Shown here piece by piece: positions 33,942 to 41,832 of a stretch of 46,698 nt of DNA. Position 1 is the stretch's first letter; each line of letters begins with the position of its first letter. The notes beneath the pieces are model-generated. The model did no database searches, was not told where the DNA came from, and saw only the letters and a list, made by a program, of their open reading frames with translations. The position numbers and the translations under genes were made by a program. Origin of the DNA: SAR202 cluster bacterium Casp-Chloro-G2 (GTDB lineage Bacteria; Chloroflexota; Dehalococcoidia; Lucifugimonadales; UBA3495); the NCBI GenBank assembly GCA_002816575.1, contig MUCI01000061.1, positions 1 to 46,698 on the forward strand, read 5' to 3'.

Positions 33942-33986
33942 CGCGCCCATGCCCGGGCGTCACGCATGGCCGACGGTGTTGGTTTG

Positions 33987-34003
33987 GCATATAATGGCAT
34001 ATG
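33987..34003 (+). promoter_or_regulatory. TATAAT with 10-bp direct repeat upstream of the unknown gene
   Basis: A perfect TATAAT (33990-33995) sits inside GGCATAT-AAT-GGCATAT, a direct repeat with a ten-base period. No good -35 is seen, so this may be a regulated promoter or operator for the gene at 34074. Confidence 0.35.
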
Positions 34004-34073
34004 TAGTGGTCTTGCTGCCGGCCTGGCCGTCCAGCGTGGACCCAACTTTGGCTTTAAGGCGTGACTGACTGAT

Positions 34074-34904
34074 ATGGACCTTTCTTTCGACCGTGGGGAC
34101 GCCCAAAACCCCAGAGGACACGCCCTGCTCTACTTTCGCGTGGACACCGAGCCGGACAAGGTTTACGCGACCTATGTGGTCACACTGCCAGTCAAGTCTG
34201 ACCTGACAAAGTACGTTCCGCCCTTCTTGGCTTCCCACCTGGGCAGCATGCCCCTGACCGACCTTTCAGCTTTCGCCATGCCTCCGGTCCCCGAGTCCAT
34301 CGGCAGCTTTTCTGAGCTTGAACGCCTGAGCGAGCTTCGCGGCGACGACCTGGTGTACGGCGGCAACATGTTCTCCTTCGACCTGCCCAGGATGATGGAG
34401 TCGGCCACTGAAGCCGTCCAAGCCTACTCCGGCCTCTGTTCCGACTCGCTGACCATGACTGGCACTCCGGCGGAAGGCGCCGCGGCGGCCCTTGGAGAGG
34501 AACTGGAGCACACCATGGGCGCGGCCCCCGAACCCGAACCTCCCGAACCGGTGGCAGAAGAGCGAGACGATTCCTACAACGTTAATGAGGTGCTATTCAG
34601 CTTTATGAGCGAGAGCGACAAGCTGGGTGAGCTTTCCAAGTTGTTGGGCCGGCTCCGGTTCGCCGTTGACGGGTCAGACCGGGCCGCGGCTGAGGAGGTT
34701 GGCGATGAGATCAAGGTCCTGGCCCGCCACCTGCCCAAGGATTTCAAGGTTGGCGATCTGCTGGATGTGGCGCAGGACAACTCTGAGAAGAGTTCACAGC
34801 TAGCCAAACTCTACATCGACCGGTGTTTCCGTCTTTCCGCTGGTGATGCGGCGGCGGCCCAAGTGCTGGAAGACCAGATCCAAGCATTACGCGCCCAGGA
34901 CTGA
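34074..34904 (+). CDS. Conserved-looking protein of unknown function upstream of recF
   Basis: Not recognised. The 276-residue soluble protein has two parts joined by an acidic Pro/Glu linker (about 148-165). The N-terminal part (1-145) begins ALLYFRVDTEPDKVYATYVVTLPVKSDLTKYVPPFL and looks alpha/beta. The C-terminal part (about 166-276) is helical, with ESDKLGELSKLLGRLRF and SSQLAKLYIDRCFRLS. Codon use matches the neighbours and the frame starts at ATG 34074 with no signal peptide. It lies 82 bases before recF on the same strand. Confidence 0.75.
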   Translation: MDLSFDRGDAQNPRGHALLYFRVDTEPDKVYATYVVTLPVKSDLTKYVPPFLASHLGSMPLTDLSAFAMPPVPESIGSFSELERLSELRGDDLVYGGNMFSFDLPRMMESATEAVQAYSGLCSDSLTMTGTPAEGAAAALGEELEHTMGAAPEPEPPEPVAEERDDSYNVNEVLFSFMSESDKLGELSKLLGRLRFAVDGSDRAAAEEVGDEIKVLARHLPKDFKVGDLLDVAQDNSEKSSQLAKLYIDRCFRLSAGDAAAAQVLEDQIQALRAQD

Positions 34905-34986
34905 TCCGGTCCAACCCTCATTCGCCCCGGCCTCAGGTCCAGCTAACCCGCCCGCTTTGCCGCAATGATGGAGGGAACACGACAGG

Positions 34987-36231
34987 TTGGCTTACCTCTC
35001 TCGCCTTCGGCTGACCAATTTCCGCAACCTTACCCGCCTAGATGTTGGCTTGAATCCTGGCGTGACCGTCTTTTACGGTCCCAATGCCCAGGGCAAGACC
35101 ACACTGCTGGAAGCCGTTTACCTGCTGTGCATCGCCCGGTCGTTCCGCGCCGAGAACGAAAGAGAGGTGGTGAACTTCGCCGCCGGCAATGAGGGTGAGC
35201 AGGCCCTGGTGGACGGCGCCATCGAGCGAGACGGCCAGCGGCTGCGGGTGATCGTCGGCTACCAGCCCACGGCGCGCTCGAATTCAGAGAACAACGGCCT
35301 TGGCTATAACGTCCGGAAGGAGATCCGCGTGAACCGGCAGAGGCGCACCGCCGGCGAACTGATCGGCGAGGTGAACGGCGTTCTGTTCAGCGCCGCTGAC
35401 ATCGAGTTGGTCCAGGGCCCTCCGTCGGGCCGCAGGCGTTTCTTGGACATATTGCTTTCCCAGGCCGACTCGCTCTATCTGAAAGGCCTGCAGCGGTACC
35501 AGCGGGTGGTACAGCAACGGAACCAGTTGCTGCGCCTGCTCCGTGAGGGCCGGGCGGCGGACGGCGAGCTGTCTTTCTGGAACGATGAGTTGGTCCGGGA
35601 AGGGTCGTGGATCACCTGGCGGCGTTCCGAGGCGATGCGCCGATTGGCCCAGGCGTGTCGCCGACACCACGAGGAACTCAGCGGCCCGGAAGATGACCTG
35701 GCGGTGGAATACCGCCCCAGTGTAGTCCTAGCGGATGATGTTTCTGGGACCGAGACCAATTTTCGGGAGGCGTTGGCCGCCGCGTCCCAACGGGAAAGGA
35801 CCAGGCCGGTTACGGCGGTGGGCCCCCACCGGGACGACTTCAATCTGTTGATCGACGGCGCAGACATGGGGACATTCGCCTCCCGGGGACAGGCACGGAC
35901 CCTGGCGCTGACCTTGAGGCTGGCGGAGGCGGAGTTCCTGGCCTCGGTGCGAGAGGAAGGGCCGGTGGTGCTGCTGGACGACGCGCTGTCGGAGATGGAC
36001 AGCGACCGCAGGCACCGGCTATTGGAGAAAGCCACCGAGTATGAGCAGGTGCTCATCACGACGACCGACCTGGAACAGTTGAGCGACTTCTTCGGTTCCG
36101 GGGCCGAGTACATCCGCGTTTCCAACGGCCAGGTCTGGCCGTCGGACCAATACGGCAACGTGGACGATAGCCCCGTGGTTCCTCCGGAAGCGTATGCCGA
36201 GGCGGAACGGTCTAGCGATGATTCCGGGTGA
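34987..36231 (+). CDS. recF: DNA replication and repair protein RecF
   Basis: A 414-residue SMC-like ATPase. It begins YLSRLRLTNFRNL, has Walker A GPNAQGKTT (about 31-39), the signature region SRGQARTLALTLRLAEAEFL and Walker B VVLLDDALSEMD. With RecO and RecR it loads RecA at gaps. TTG 34987 is the start. The C-terminal tail (about 375-414) is longer than usual and acidic. recF is usually near dnaA/dnaN, but neither gene is adjacent here. Confidence 0.96.
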   Translation: MAYLSRLRLTNFRNLTRLDVGLNPGVTVFYGPNAQGKTTLLEAVYLLCIARSFRAENEREVVNFAAGNEGEQALVDGAIERDGQRLRVIVGYQPTARSNSENNGLGYNVRKEIRVNRQRRTAGELIGEVNGVLFSAADIELVQGPPSGRRRFLDILLSQADSLYLKGLQRYQRVVQQRNQLLRLLREGRAADGELSFWNDELVREGSWITWRRSEAMRRLAQACRRHHEELSGPEDDLAVEYRPSVVLADDVSGTETNFREALAAASQRERTRPVTAVGPHRDDFNLLIDGADMGTFASRGQARTLALTLRLAEAEFLASVREEGPVVLLDDALSEMDSDRRHRLLEKATEYEQVLITTTDLEQLSDFFGSGAEYIRVSNGQVWPSDQYGNVDDSPVVPPEAYAEAERSSDDSG

Positions 36232-36305
36232 ACGGGGTGTACATCGTGGTCGGGCGGGACGATAATTCAGAAATTCGGGCCAAAAGTTTCGGGCGGCAGG
36301 CTTAG

Positions 36306-38537
36306 ATGTTGGGCGGGAATGGAATACCGATGGCAATAACCAAAGAGAAACTGGATGAGATAGCGCTCTCGCGGGCCGAGTACGACCTGATACTTGAGCG
36401 TCTGGACCGCGAACCCACCGCCGTTGAATTGGGCATGTTCGGGGCGCTGTGGAGCGAGCACTGCGGCTACAAGCACTCCAAGCCCTTGCTGCGTTTGTTT
36501 AGCCAGCAGTCGAGCCGCGTCCTCTCCCAGACCGGCGCGGAGAACGCCGGGGCAGTGGACATCGGCGACGGCCTAGCAGTGGTGTTCAAGGTTGAGTCGC
36601 ACAACCATCCTTCGGCAGTGGAGCCGCGGCAGGGCGCAGCCACCGGAGTGGGAGGCATCGTGCGGGACATACTGGCCATGGGCGCCCGTCCCATCGCGTT
36701 GCTAAACTCCCTGCGTTTCGGCCCCCTGGACGACGCCCAGAACCGGCATCTTTTCCACGGCGTGGTCGGCGGTATCTCCTGGTACGGCAATTGCATCGGC
36801 GTGCCCGACGTGGCCGGCGAGATCTTCTTCGACGAGTCCTATTCCGGCAACCCCTTGGTCAATGCCATGTGTGTGGGCCTGGTCCGGGCCGACAGCATCG
36901 CCACGTCGGCTGCCAGCGAGGTCGGAAACGTGATGCTTCTGGTGGGCGCGGGCACCGGGCGAGACGGTATCCACGGCGCGTCCGGATTGGCCTCCCGGAC
37001 ATTTGAGGAAGAGGTGGAGCTTCGTCCCACCGTACAGGTGGGCAACCCCTTCCTGGAGAAAGTTCTCATCGAAGCCTGTCTAGAGGCCCTGGACACCGGC
37101 CTGGTGAACGCCATCCAGGACCTGGGCGCGGCTGGACTGACCAGCGCCGCGGTTGAGTCTGCGGCCGGAGGGGGCCGGGGCATCAGCCTGGACATCTCCC
37201 AGGTGCACCAGCGGGAAGAGGGCATGAGCGCCTACGAGGTGATGCTGTCCGAGTCCCAGGAGCGGATGCTTTTGGTGGTCGCCCCGGAGAATGTGGACGC
37301 CGTCAGGGCCGTTTTCGATAAGTGGGACGTGGTCTGCATGGAGATCGGGCACATCATCGGCGACAAAGTGGCCCGGGTGTCCGTTGGCTCGGAACTGGTG
37401 GCTGACCTGCCCATCGGTCCACTTTCCGAGGCGCCCCAATACCGGTTGGAAGGCAAGCCCACCCAGGAAGCCATCGACCGCATGAAATTGGAATTTGACT
37501 CGGTACCGCTGCCCGTCGATGACCCACAAGAGATCCTGCTGCGGCTGCTGGCGTCGCCTAACATCGCGAACAAGGAAGGCGTCTACCGGCAGTACGACCA
37601 CCAGGTGCAGACCAATACCGTGGTCGGCCCTGGCAGCGACGCCGCCGTGCTCAGGGTGAAAGGCACGAAGAAAGCTATCGCGGTGGCCATCGACGGCAAC
37701 GGTCGCCTCTGTCAGTTGGAACCGTACCAGGGCGGCCAGATCGTGGTTGCCGAGGTCTGCCGGAACCTGAGCTGTTCCGGCGCATCGCCGTTGGCGATCA
37801 CCGACTGCCTGAATTTCGGCAACCCGGAACGGCCCGACATCTATTACCAATTGGAGCAGTGCATCCAGGGTATCGCCGAGGCCTGCCGGGTCTTGGATGT
37901 GCCGGTGGTCAGCGGCAACGTGAGCCTGTATAACGAATCGCGGGGCCGGGCAATCTTTCCCACCCCGGTGATTGGGGGGCTGGGACTGCTGCAGGACGTT
38001 GGCAACGCCACCAGGTCGGCATTTGCCGGAGCAGGGATGGTGGTCGCCCTGTTGGGTGCGGACACCAGCGAGGTTGAGCCATACGACCTGGCCGGCAGCG
38101 AGTACCTGCAGCGTATCCACGGCCGCGTCGAGGGCAGTCCACGTATCGACCTCAACTTGGAGAAACGGGTCCAGCAGGCGTGCCGTTGGGCGATAGAACA
38201 GGGCCGGATAACCTCCGCCCACGACTGTTCCGAAGGCGGCTTGGCCGTGGCCCTGGCCGAATGCTCCATCCAGGGCGGCGTCGGCTTCACCGGCGATTTC
38301 CCCGTTCCGGAACGCTGGGATGTGGCACTATTCGGTGAAAGGCAATCGCGGATCATAGTCGGTCTGCCGGAGGACCAATGGGACGCACTGGTGGGTTTGG
38401 CGTCGGGCTTGGGTGTGCCGGTCACCAGATTGGGCCAAACCGGCGGGGACCGGTTCCGGGTCAATGACCAGATGGACCTGCTGGTCTCACAGATAAGCGA
38501 AGCCTGGAACAATGGACTGGAGGCGGCTGGTGGCTAG
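36306..38537 (+). CDS. purL: Phosphoribosylformylglycinamidine synthase subunit PurL (small form)
   Basis: A 743-residue class II PurL of purine synthesis, the ATP-dependent part of a PurLQS complex. Visible are MFGALWSEHCGYKHSKPLL, VFKVESHNHPSAVEPRQGAATGVGG and AHDCSEGGLAVALAE near the end. ATG 36306 is taken; ATG 36330 (MAITKEKL) is equally possible. purQ and purS are not in the window. Its end overlaps the glycosyltransferase start. Confidence 0.95.
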   Translation: MLGGNGIPMAITKEKLDEIALSRAEYDLILERLDREPTAVELGMFGALWSEHCGYKHSKPLLRLFSQQSSRVLSQTGAENAGAVDIGDGLAVVFKVESHNHPSAVEPRQGAATGVGGIVRDILAMGARPIALLNSLRFGPLDDAQNRHLFHGVVGGISWYGNCIGVPDVAGEIFFDESYSGNPLVNAMCVGLVRADSIATSAASEVGNVMLLVGAGTGRDGIHGASGLASRTFEEEVELRPTVQVGNPFLEKVLIEACLEALDTGLVNAIQDLGAAGLTSAAVESAAGGGRGISLDISQVHQREEGMSAYEVMLSESQERMLLVVAPENVDAVRAVFDKWDVVCMEIGHIIGDKVARVSVGSELVADLPIGPLSEAPQYRLEGKPTQEAIDRMKLEFDSVPLPVDDPQEILLRLLASPNIANKEGVYRQYDHQVQTNTVVGPGSDAAVLRVKGTKKAIAVAIDGNGRLCQLEPYQGGQIVVAEVCRNLSCSGASPLAITDCLNFGNPERPDIYYQLEQCIQGIAEACRVLDVPVVSGNVSLYNESRGRAIFPTPVIGGLGLLQDVGNATRSAFAGAGMVVALLGADTSEVEPYDLAGSEYLQRIHGRVEGSPRIDLNLEKRVQQACRWAIEQGRITSAHDCSEGGLAVALAECSIQGGVGFTGDFPVPERWDVALFGERQSRIIVGLPEDQWDALVGLASGLGVPVTRLGQTGGDRFRVNDQMDLLVSQISEAWNNGLEAAGG

Positions 38538-39768
38538 CACACCACTGCGCGTTTTATTCCTAACCCCCTATTTCAGGCCCTACCTGGGGGGCATCGAGAG
38601 GGCGATAGAGCAACTATCGTTCCAGATGCAGCAGTCGGCGTCCGTCGAAGCCATCGGCGTGCTTACTACCAAGTACTCCTTCCCCAGGCTGCCGCAGCCG
38701 GCTTGGGGCGACCGGGAGACCACCCCCGAGGGAATCTCCATCTATCGTCTGACAGGATTCCCCAGCCGCGCGTTACCGGTCTATTCGGTGCCGTTGGTCT
38801 GGTTCTCCCCCCTGCGATTGAAGCGGTATCTGGACGAATTCAAGCCCGACGTGATCCATTTCGTCGGCGACGGCTGGTTCTGGGGGCACCTGTGGGCATG
38901 GTTCTGGTACCGGGGCCGGGCGCGGTTCGTATTCACGCCTTCCTATCACACTCTGCCGCCCACCAAATGGTGGCTCAAGCCCATCAACGCCTTTCTCTGC
39001 CACATAGCCGACCGGGTTGTCGCCCTGACCAGCCGGGAGGCGGAGGGCGTCCACCGGGCCTACCGCGCCGGCAGGGACAAGATGGGCGTTATCGGCTGGG
39101 GCGCTTCCGCCGGTGATGAGAACTTGATGGTTGAAAGGTCAGGAGAAAGGTCAGGAGAAAGGTCGGGCGAACGGGCAGGCGAGCGGACTGCTGATTCGGG
39201 AGAAGACCTGGAATCGAGGCCGTTGACGGTGCTCTGTGTCGGCCGGCTGGGAAGGCACAAAGGCCAAAGGTGGCTGCTGGAGACCTACCGGCAAGCCCGG
39301 TCCAACTTCAAGCGTCCGGTCCGGCTGGTCCTCGTTGGCCGGGAAGAGGACGCCTCGGCGGACATAAATGGCCTTGTCGCGCAGCATGAACTAGATGGCG
39401 AAGTCATCATCACCGGGGAAGTATCCGACGGTGAATTGGCCGAGTGGTATGCCGAAGCCGACCTTTTCGTCCTCTTCTCCCGCTACGAAGCGTTTGGGCT
39501 GGTGTATCTTGAAGCCATGGCCCACGGCGCTCCGGTGCTGACCCACGATGTCGGCGCCAACCGTGAGGTGCTGGCGCAGGGTGCGGTGGTCGTGGACCGG
39601 TTCGACCGGCAGGCCGCGGCCGGCGAGATGGCCCGGCTGGTGAATGACGACGCAGCGCGCCTGGAATTGTCTTGGCAGGCCCAGCAGTACGCCCTCTCCG
39701 AATTCAGTTGGCCGCTGGTGGCGGAGAAGTATCTCGAAGCCTACCAGTCAGCCCGAACCGCAGCCTGA
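38530..39768 (+). CDS. GT4-family glycosyltransferase
   Basis: A GT-B fold enzyme of about 412 residues. The N-terminal domain opens LRVLFLTPYFRPYLGGIERAIEQL; the C-terminal nucleotide-sugar domain has VLCVGRLGRHKGQRWLLE, VIITGEVSDGELAEWYAEADLFVLFSRYEAFGLVYLEAMAHG, the GT4 pattern. The two domains are joined by a low-complexity ERSG repeat. GTG 38530 with GGAGG six bases upstream is preferred; ATG 38512 is an alternative. The sugar donor and acceptor are unknown. It overlaps purL by eight bases and precedes the GH63-like gene. Confidence 0.9.
   Translation: MASTPLRVLFLTPYFRPYLGGIERAIEQLSFQMQQSASVEAIGVLTTKYSFPRLPQPAWGDRETTPEGISIYRLTGFPSRALPVYSVPLVWFSPLRLKRYLDEFKPDVIHFVGDGWFWGHLWAWFWYRGRARFVFTPSYHTLPPTKWWLKPINAFLCHIADRVVALTSREAEGVHRAYRAGRDKMGVIGWGASAGDENLMVERSGERSGERSGERAGERTADSGEDLESRPLTVLCVGRLGRHKGQRWLLETYRQARSNFKRPVRLVLVGREEDASADINGLVAQHELDGEVIITGEVSDGELAEWYAEADLFVLFSRYEAFGLVYLEAMAHGAPVLTHDVGANREVLAQGAVVVDRFDRQAAAGEMARLVNDDAARLELSWQAQQYALSEFSWPLVAEKYLEAYQSARTAA
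39133..39186 (+). repeat. 12-bp in-frame tandem repeat inside the glycosyltransferase
   Basis: GAAAGGTCAGGA at 39133-39144 and 39145-39156, then two diverged copies (39157-39168, 39169-39180) and a partial one. Each unit encodes Glu-Arg-Ser-Gly or Glu-Arg-Ala-Gly. It sits in the linker before the second Rossmann domain and could vary in copy number without shifting the frame. Confidence 0.85.
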
Positions 39769-39833
39769 ACTTTTAGCCTGTACTTTCGGCCTGAGAGGCC
39801 CGATAGAGTAGGCCCGATAGATAGGAACAAGCC

Positions 39834-41066
39834 GTGGACCGAAAAGCCCTGGAAGAAGGCGCGCGCCGGATACTCCTGACCAACCTGCGTCAGGGCGTGG
39901 CCGATTGGAACGGCCAGGAATACAGCTTTGTCTGCCCTTCCCTCACCGGCTACCCCTTTCAATGGTTCTGGGATTCTTGTTTCCATGCCATCGCCCTGAT
40001 CCATCTGGACCCGGACCAAGCCAAGGCCGAACTGCGCACGCTGATGAGCGCGGCCCTTCCCAACGGCTTCATGCCCCACATCATCTTCTGGGAGATGGAG
40101 AAGCAGCCGGATTTCTTGAGCCGCAATATCGTCGGCCAGGCCGGCGACCCCCATTACAGTTCTACCATGCAGCCGCCGATCATCGCCTACGCCGTGGAGC
40201 GGGTGTACCGGGCCACCGGAGACGAGGGGTTTAGAGATGCGGCGCTGCCGGCGCTGGTCAACTTCTACCGTTGGCTGCGAGAGATCAGGGACCCGGACGA
40301 CGATGGTCTGATCGCGGTGATTCAGCCGGAGGAAGCGGGCACCGACTGCTCTCCCAAGTACGATGAAGCGCTGGGGCTCACTGAGCTTTCCAATAAGGGA
40401 TTCATCACCGCGCTGAAAGAGATCTACCGGGCCTACGAGCCCCTGCGCGGCGATGACCGTAAGATACTAGCGGCCGACCTGTTCCATTTTGAGGACGTGT
40501 TGGTGAATTCGATCTATGCCATGGGGCTGCGGTCGTTGGCCCGGCTGCTGGGAGACTCGCCAGAGGCTGAGGAGTTTGACCGCGAAGCCGACCGGACCCG
40601 GGACGCCCTTGTGGCCAAGTGCTGGGACGAGGAGGCAGGCGCGTTCTTCGACCTTTCCGGCGTCGCCGAAGAACCGGTCAAGACCGTGACGATAAGCTCG
40701 CTCATGCCATTGGTCCTGCCAGACCTGCCCCGCCCCATCGTAGAGCGGCTGGTGGCAGACTGGGTCTCGTCGCCGGACCATTTCTGGACGCCCTATCCCC
40801 TGCCGTCGGTGCCGGTTTCCGACCCGAAGTTCATGCCTGGCAACCCCGGCGGGTTCATCTGGCGGGGTCCGTCTTGGATCAACACCAACTGGTTCTTGTC
40901 CCACGGGCTGCGCGGTCATGGCTACACGGATCTGGCCGACACCATCGTGGGCAAGAGCTACGAGTGCATCGAGAAGTCCGGCTTCAGGGAGTACTACCAC
41001 CCCTACACGGCCGAGGGACTGGGCGCCAGGGATTTCGGCTGGTCCACGCTGGTGCTGGACCTCTAG
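39834..41066 (+). CDS. GH63-like glycoside hydrolase (mannosyl/glucosylglycerate hydrolase type)
   Basis: A 410-residue (alpha/alpha)6-barrel protein. Key segments are YPFQWFWDSCFHAIAL (about 39-54), the middle WEMEKQPDFLSRN, GGFIWRGPSWINTNWF and the C-terminal REYYHPYTAEGLGARDFGWSTLVLDL, matching the GH63/MGH1 group that includes bacterial mannosylglycerate and glucosylglycerate hydrolases. There is no signal peptide, so it acts in the cytosol. Substrate specificity is inferred only. GTG 39834 start; downstream of the GT4 gene on the same strand. Confidence 0.8.
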   Translation: MDRKALEEGARRILLTNLRQGVADWNGQEYSFVCPSLTGYPFQWFWDSCFHAIALIHLDPDQAKAELRTLMSAALPNGFMPHIIFWEMEKQPDFLSRNIVGQAGDPHYSSTMQPPIIAYAVERVYRATGDEGFRDAALPALVNFYRWLREIRDPDDDGLIAVIQPEEAGTDCSPKYDEALGLTELSNKGFITALKEIYRAYEPLRGDDRKILAADLFHFEDVLVNSIYAMGLRSLARLLGDSPEAEEFDREADRTRDALVAKCWDEEAGAFFDLSGVAEEPVKTVTISSLMPLVLPDLPRPIVERLVADWVSSPDHFWTPYPLPSVPVSDPKFMPGNPGGFIWRGPSWINTNWFLSHGLRGHGYTDLADTIVGKSYECIEKSGFREYYHPYTAEGLGARDFGWSTLVLDL

Positions 41067-41149
41067 GGATAGGCGGTACGGAGGACTCACCCAAGCTGAG
41101 AGAGGCTGAAGTTAGGAAAGCTCAGGCGGAAATCAGGGGTTGGTCCTTC

Positions 41150-41464
41150 GTGGCGGTCGTTCTGTATACGGCAGTACTGCTGATCGTGCTGGGCATGATG
41201 ATCGGCCAGGACTCTGTAGGCCAGACACGGCCCCCCTGGCAAGAAGACTTGATAGGTCCGGCGATTGTTGTTGCTGAGTTGTCGGCGCTGAGCCTGTTTG
41301 CCTGGGGCCTGGTCGTTTGGAGTTCTTCGCTGGCCTGGAAGGCGCGGCTCCTGTCGTGGCTGATATTGATGGTGGGACTGGTCCCGCTGGTAAGTTTTTC
41401 TTTTATTCTTGGCCCGCTTCTGCTGACCACCACACCGGCGTTATGGCGATGGGGACCAAGGTAA
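41150..41464 (+). CDS. Small membrane protein, unknown function
   Basis: A frame that continues past the GH63 stop encodes three transmembrane helices (VVLYTAVLLIVLGMMIG, AIVVAELSALSLFAWGLVVW and a Leu/Val-rich third) and ends at TAA 41464. GTG 41150 is the only ordinary start before helix 1, with AGGGG upstream. The open frame before it (KLREAEVRKAQAEIRGWSF) looks like a natural N-terminus, so an unusual CTG or ATA start cannot be excluded. Not recognised. Confidence 0.5.
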   Translation: MAVVLYTAVLLIVLGMMIGQDSVGQTRPPWQEDLIGPAIVVAELSALSLFAWGLVVWSSSLAWKARLLSWLILMVGLVPLVSFSFILGPLLLTTTPALWRWGPR

Positions 41465-41510
41465 GAGGACCGGTTTCCCAGCGGATTGGATCTATCGCTA
41501 GATACAACAG

Positions 41511-41778
41511 GAGTCATCCCGGAGTTTGCTGGGCGGATGCCACCGCGTTGGTCATTCCGTCCGCCTTGGGCATTCCGAGCGAAGCGAGGAATCTCTTTGC
41601 TGATGGGAGACCAAATGCCGGTCCCGCGGAACGATAGCAACCTTGAAGTCGAGCAAAGAGATTCTTCTCCTTCCGCGGAAGGAACAGAATGACAGCTCGC
41701 GAGTGTGGTTGCTCCGCACGACCGTCATTTTGGCGAAAGTCGAAATGACGGCATCTGCCCGGTAGCGTGCTGCCCACG
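41511..41778 (-). repeat. Dispersed intergenic repeat, copy B (inverted relative to copy A)
   Basis: The reverse complement of this segment aligns along its whole length with 5291-5556. It contains the ATTCCGAGCGAAGCGAGGAATC hairpin arm, the GAAGAATCTCTTTGC block and the GTCATTTCGACTTTCGCC block. It lacks the 15-base duplication of copy A and has extra bases near 41550-41570. The 41465-41832 gap holds no credible gene besides this. Confidence 0.85.
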
Positions 41779-41832
41779 GTGAGCACTCCGTGATGACACT
41801 TCTTTTATTTCTGGGTCGTCGCCGGAGCCGGT

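Noticed and set aside
39131-39186. CRISPR-like repeat array
   Set aside because: The units are 12 bases with no spacers, and lie inside a coding frame.
40619-41149. Long N-terminal part of the frame that ends in the small membrane protein
   Set aside because: Up to 41066 it is out-of-frame sequence of the GH63-like gene; only the part after the GH63 stop looks like protein.
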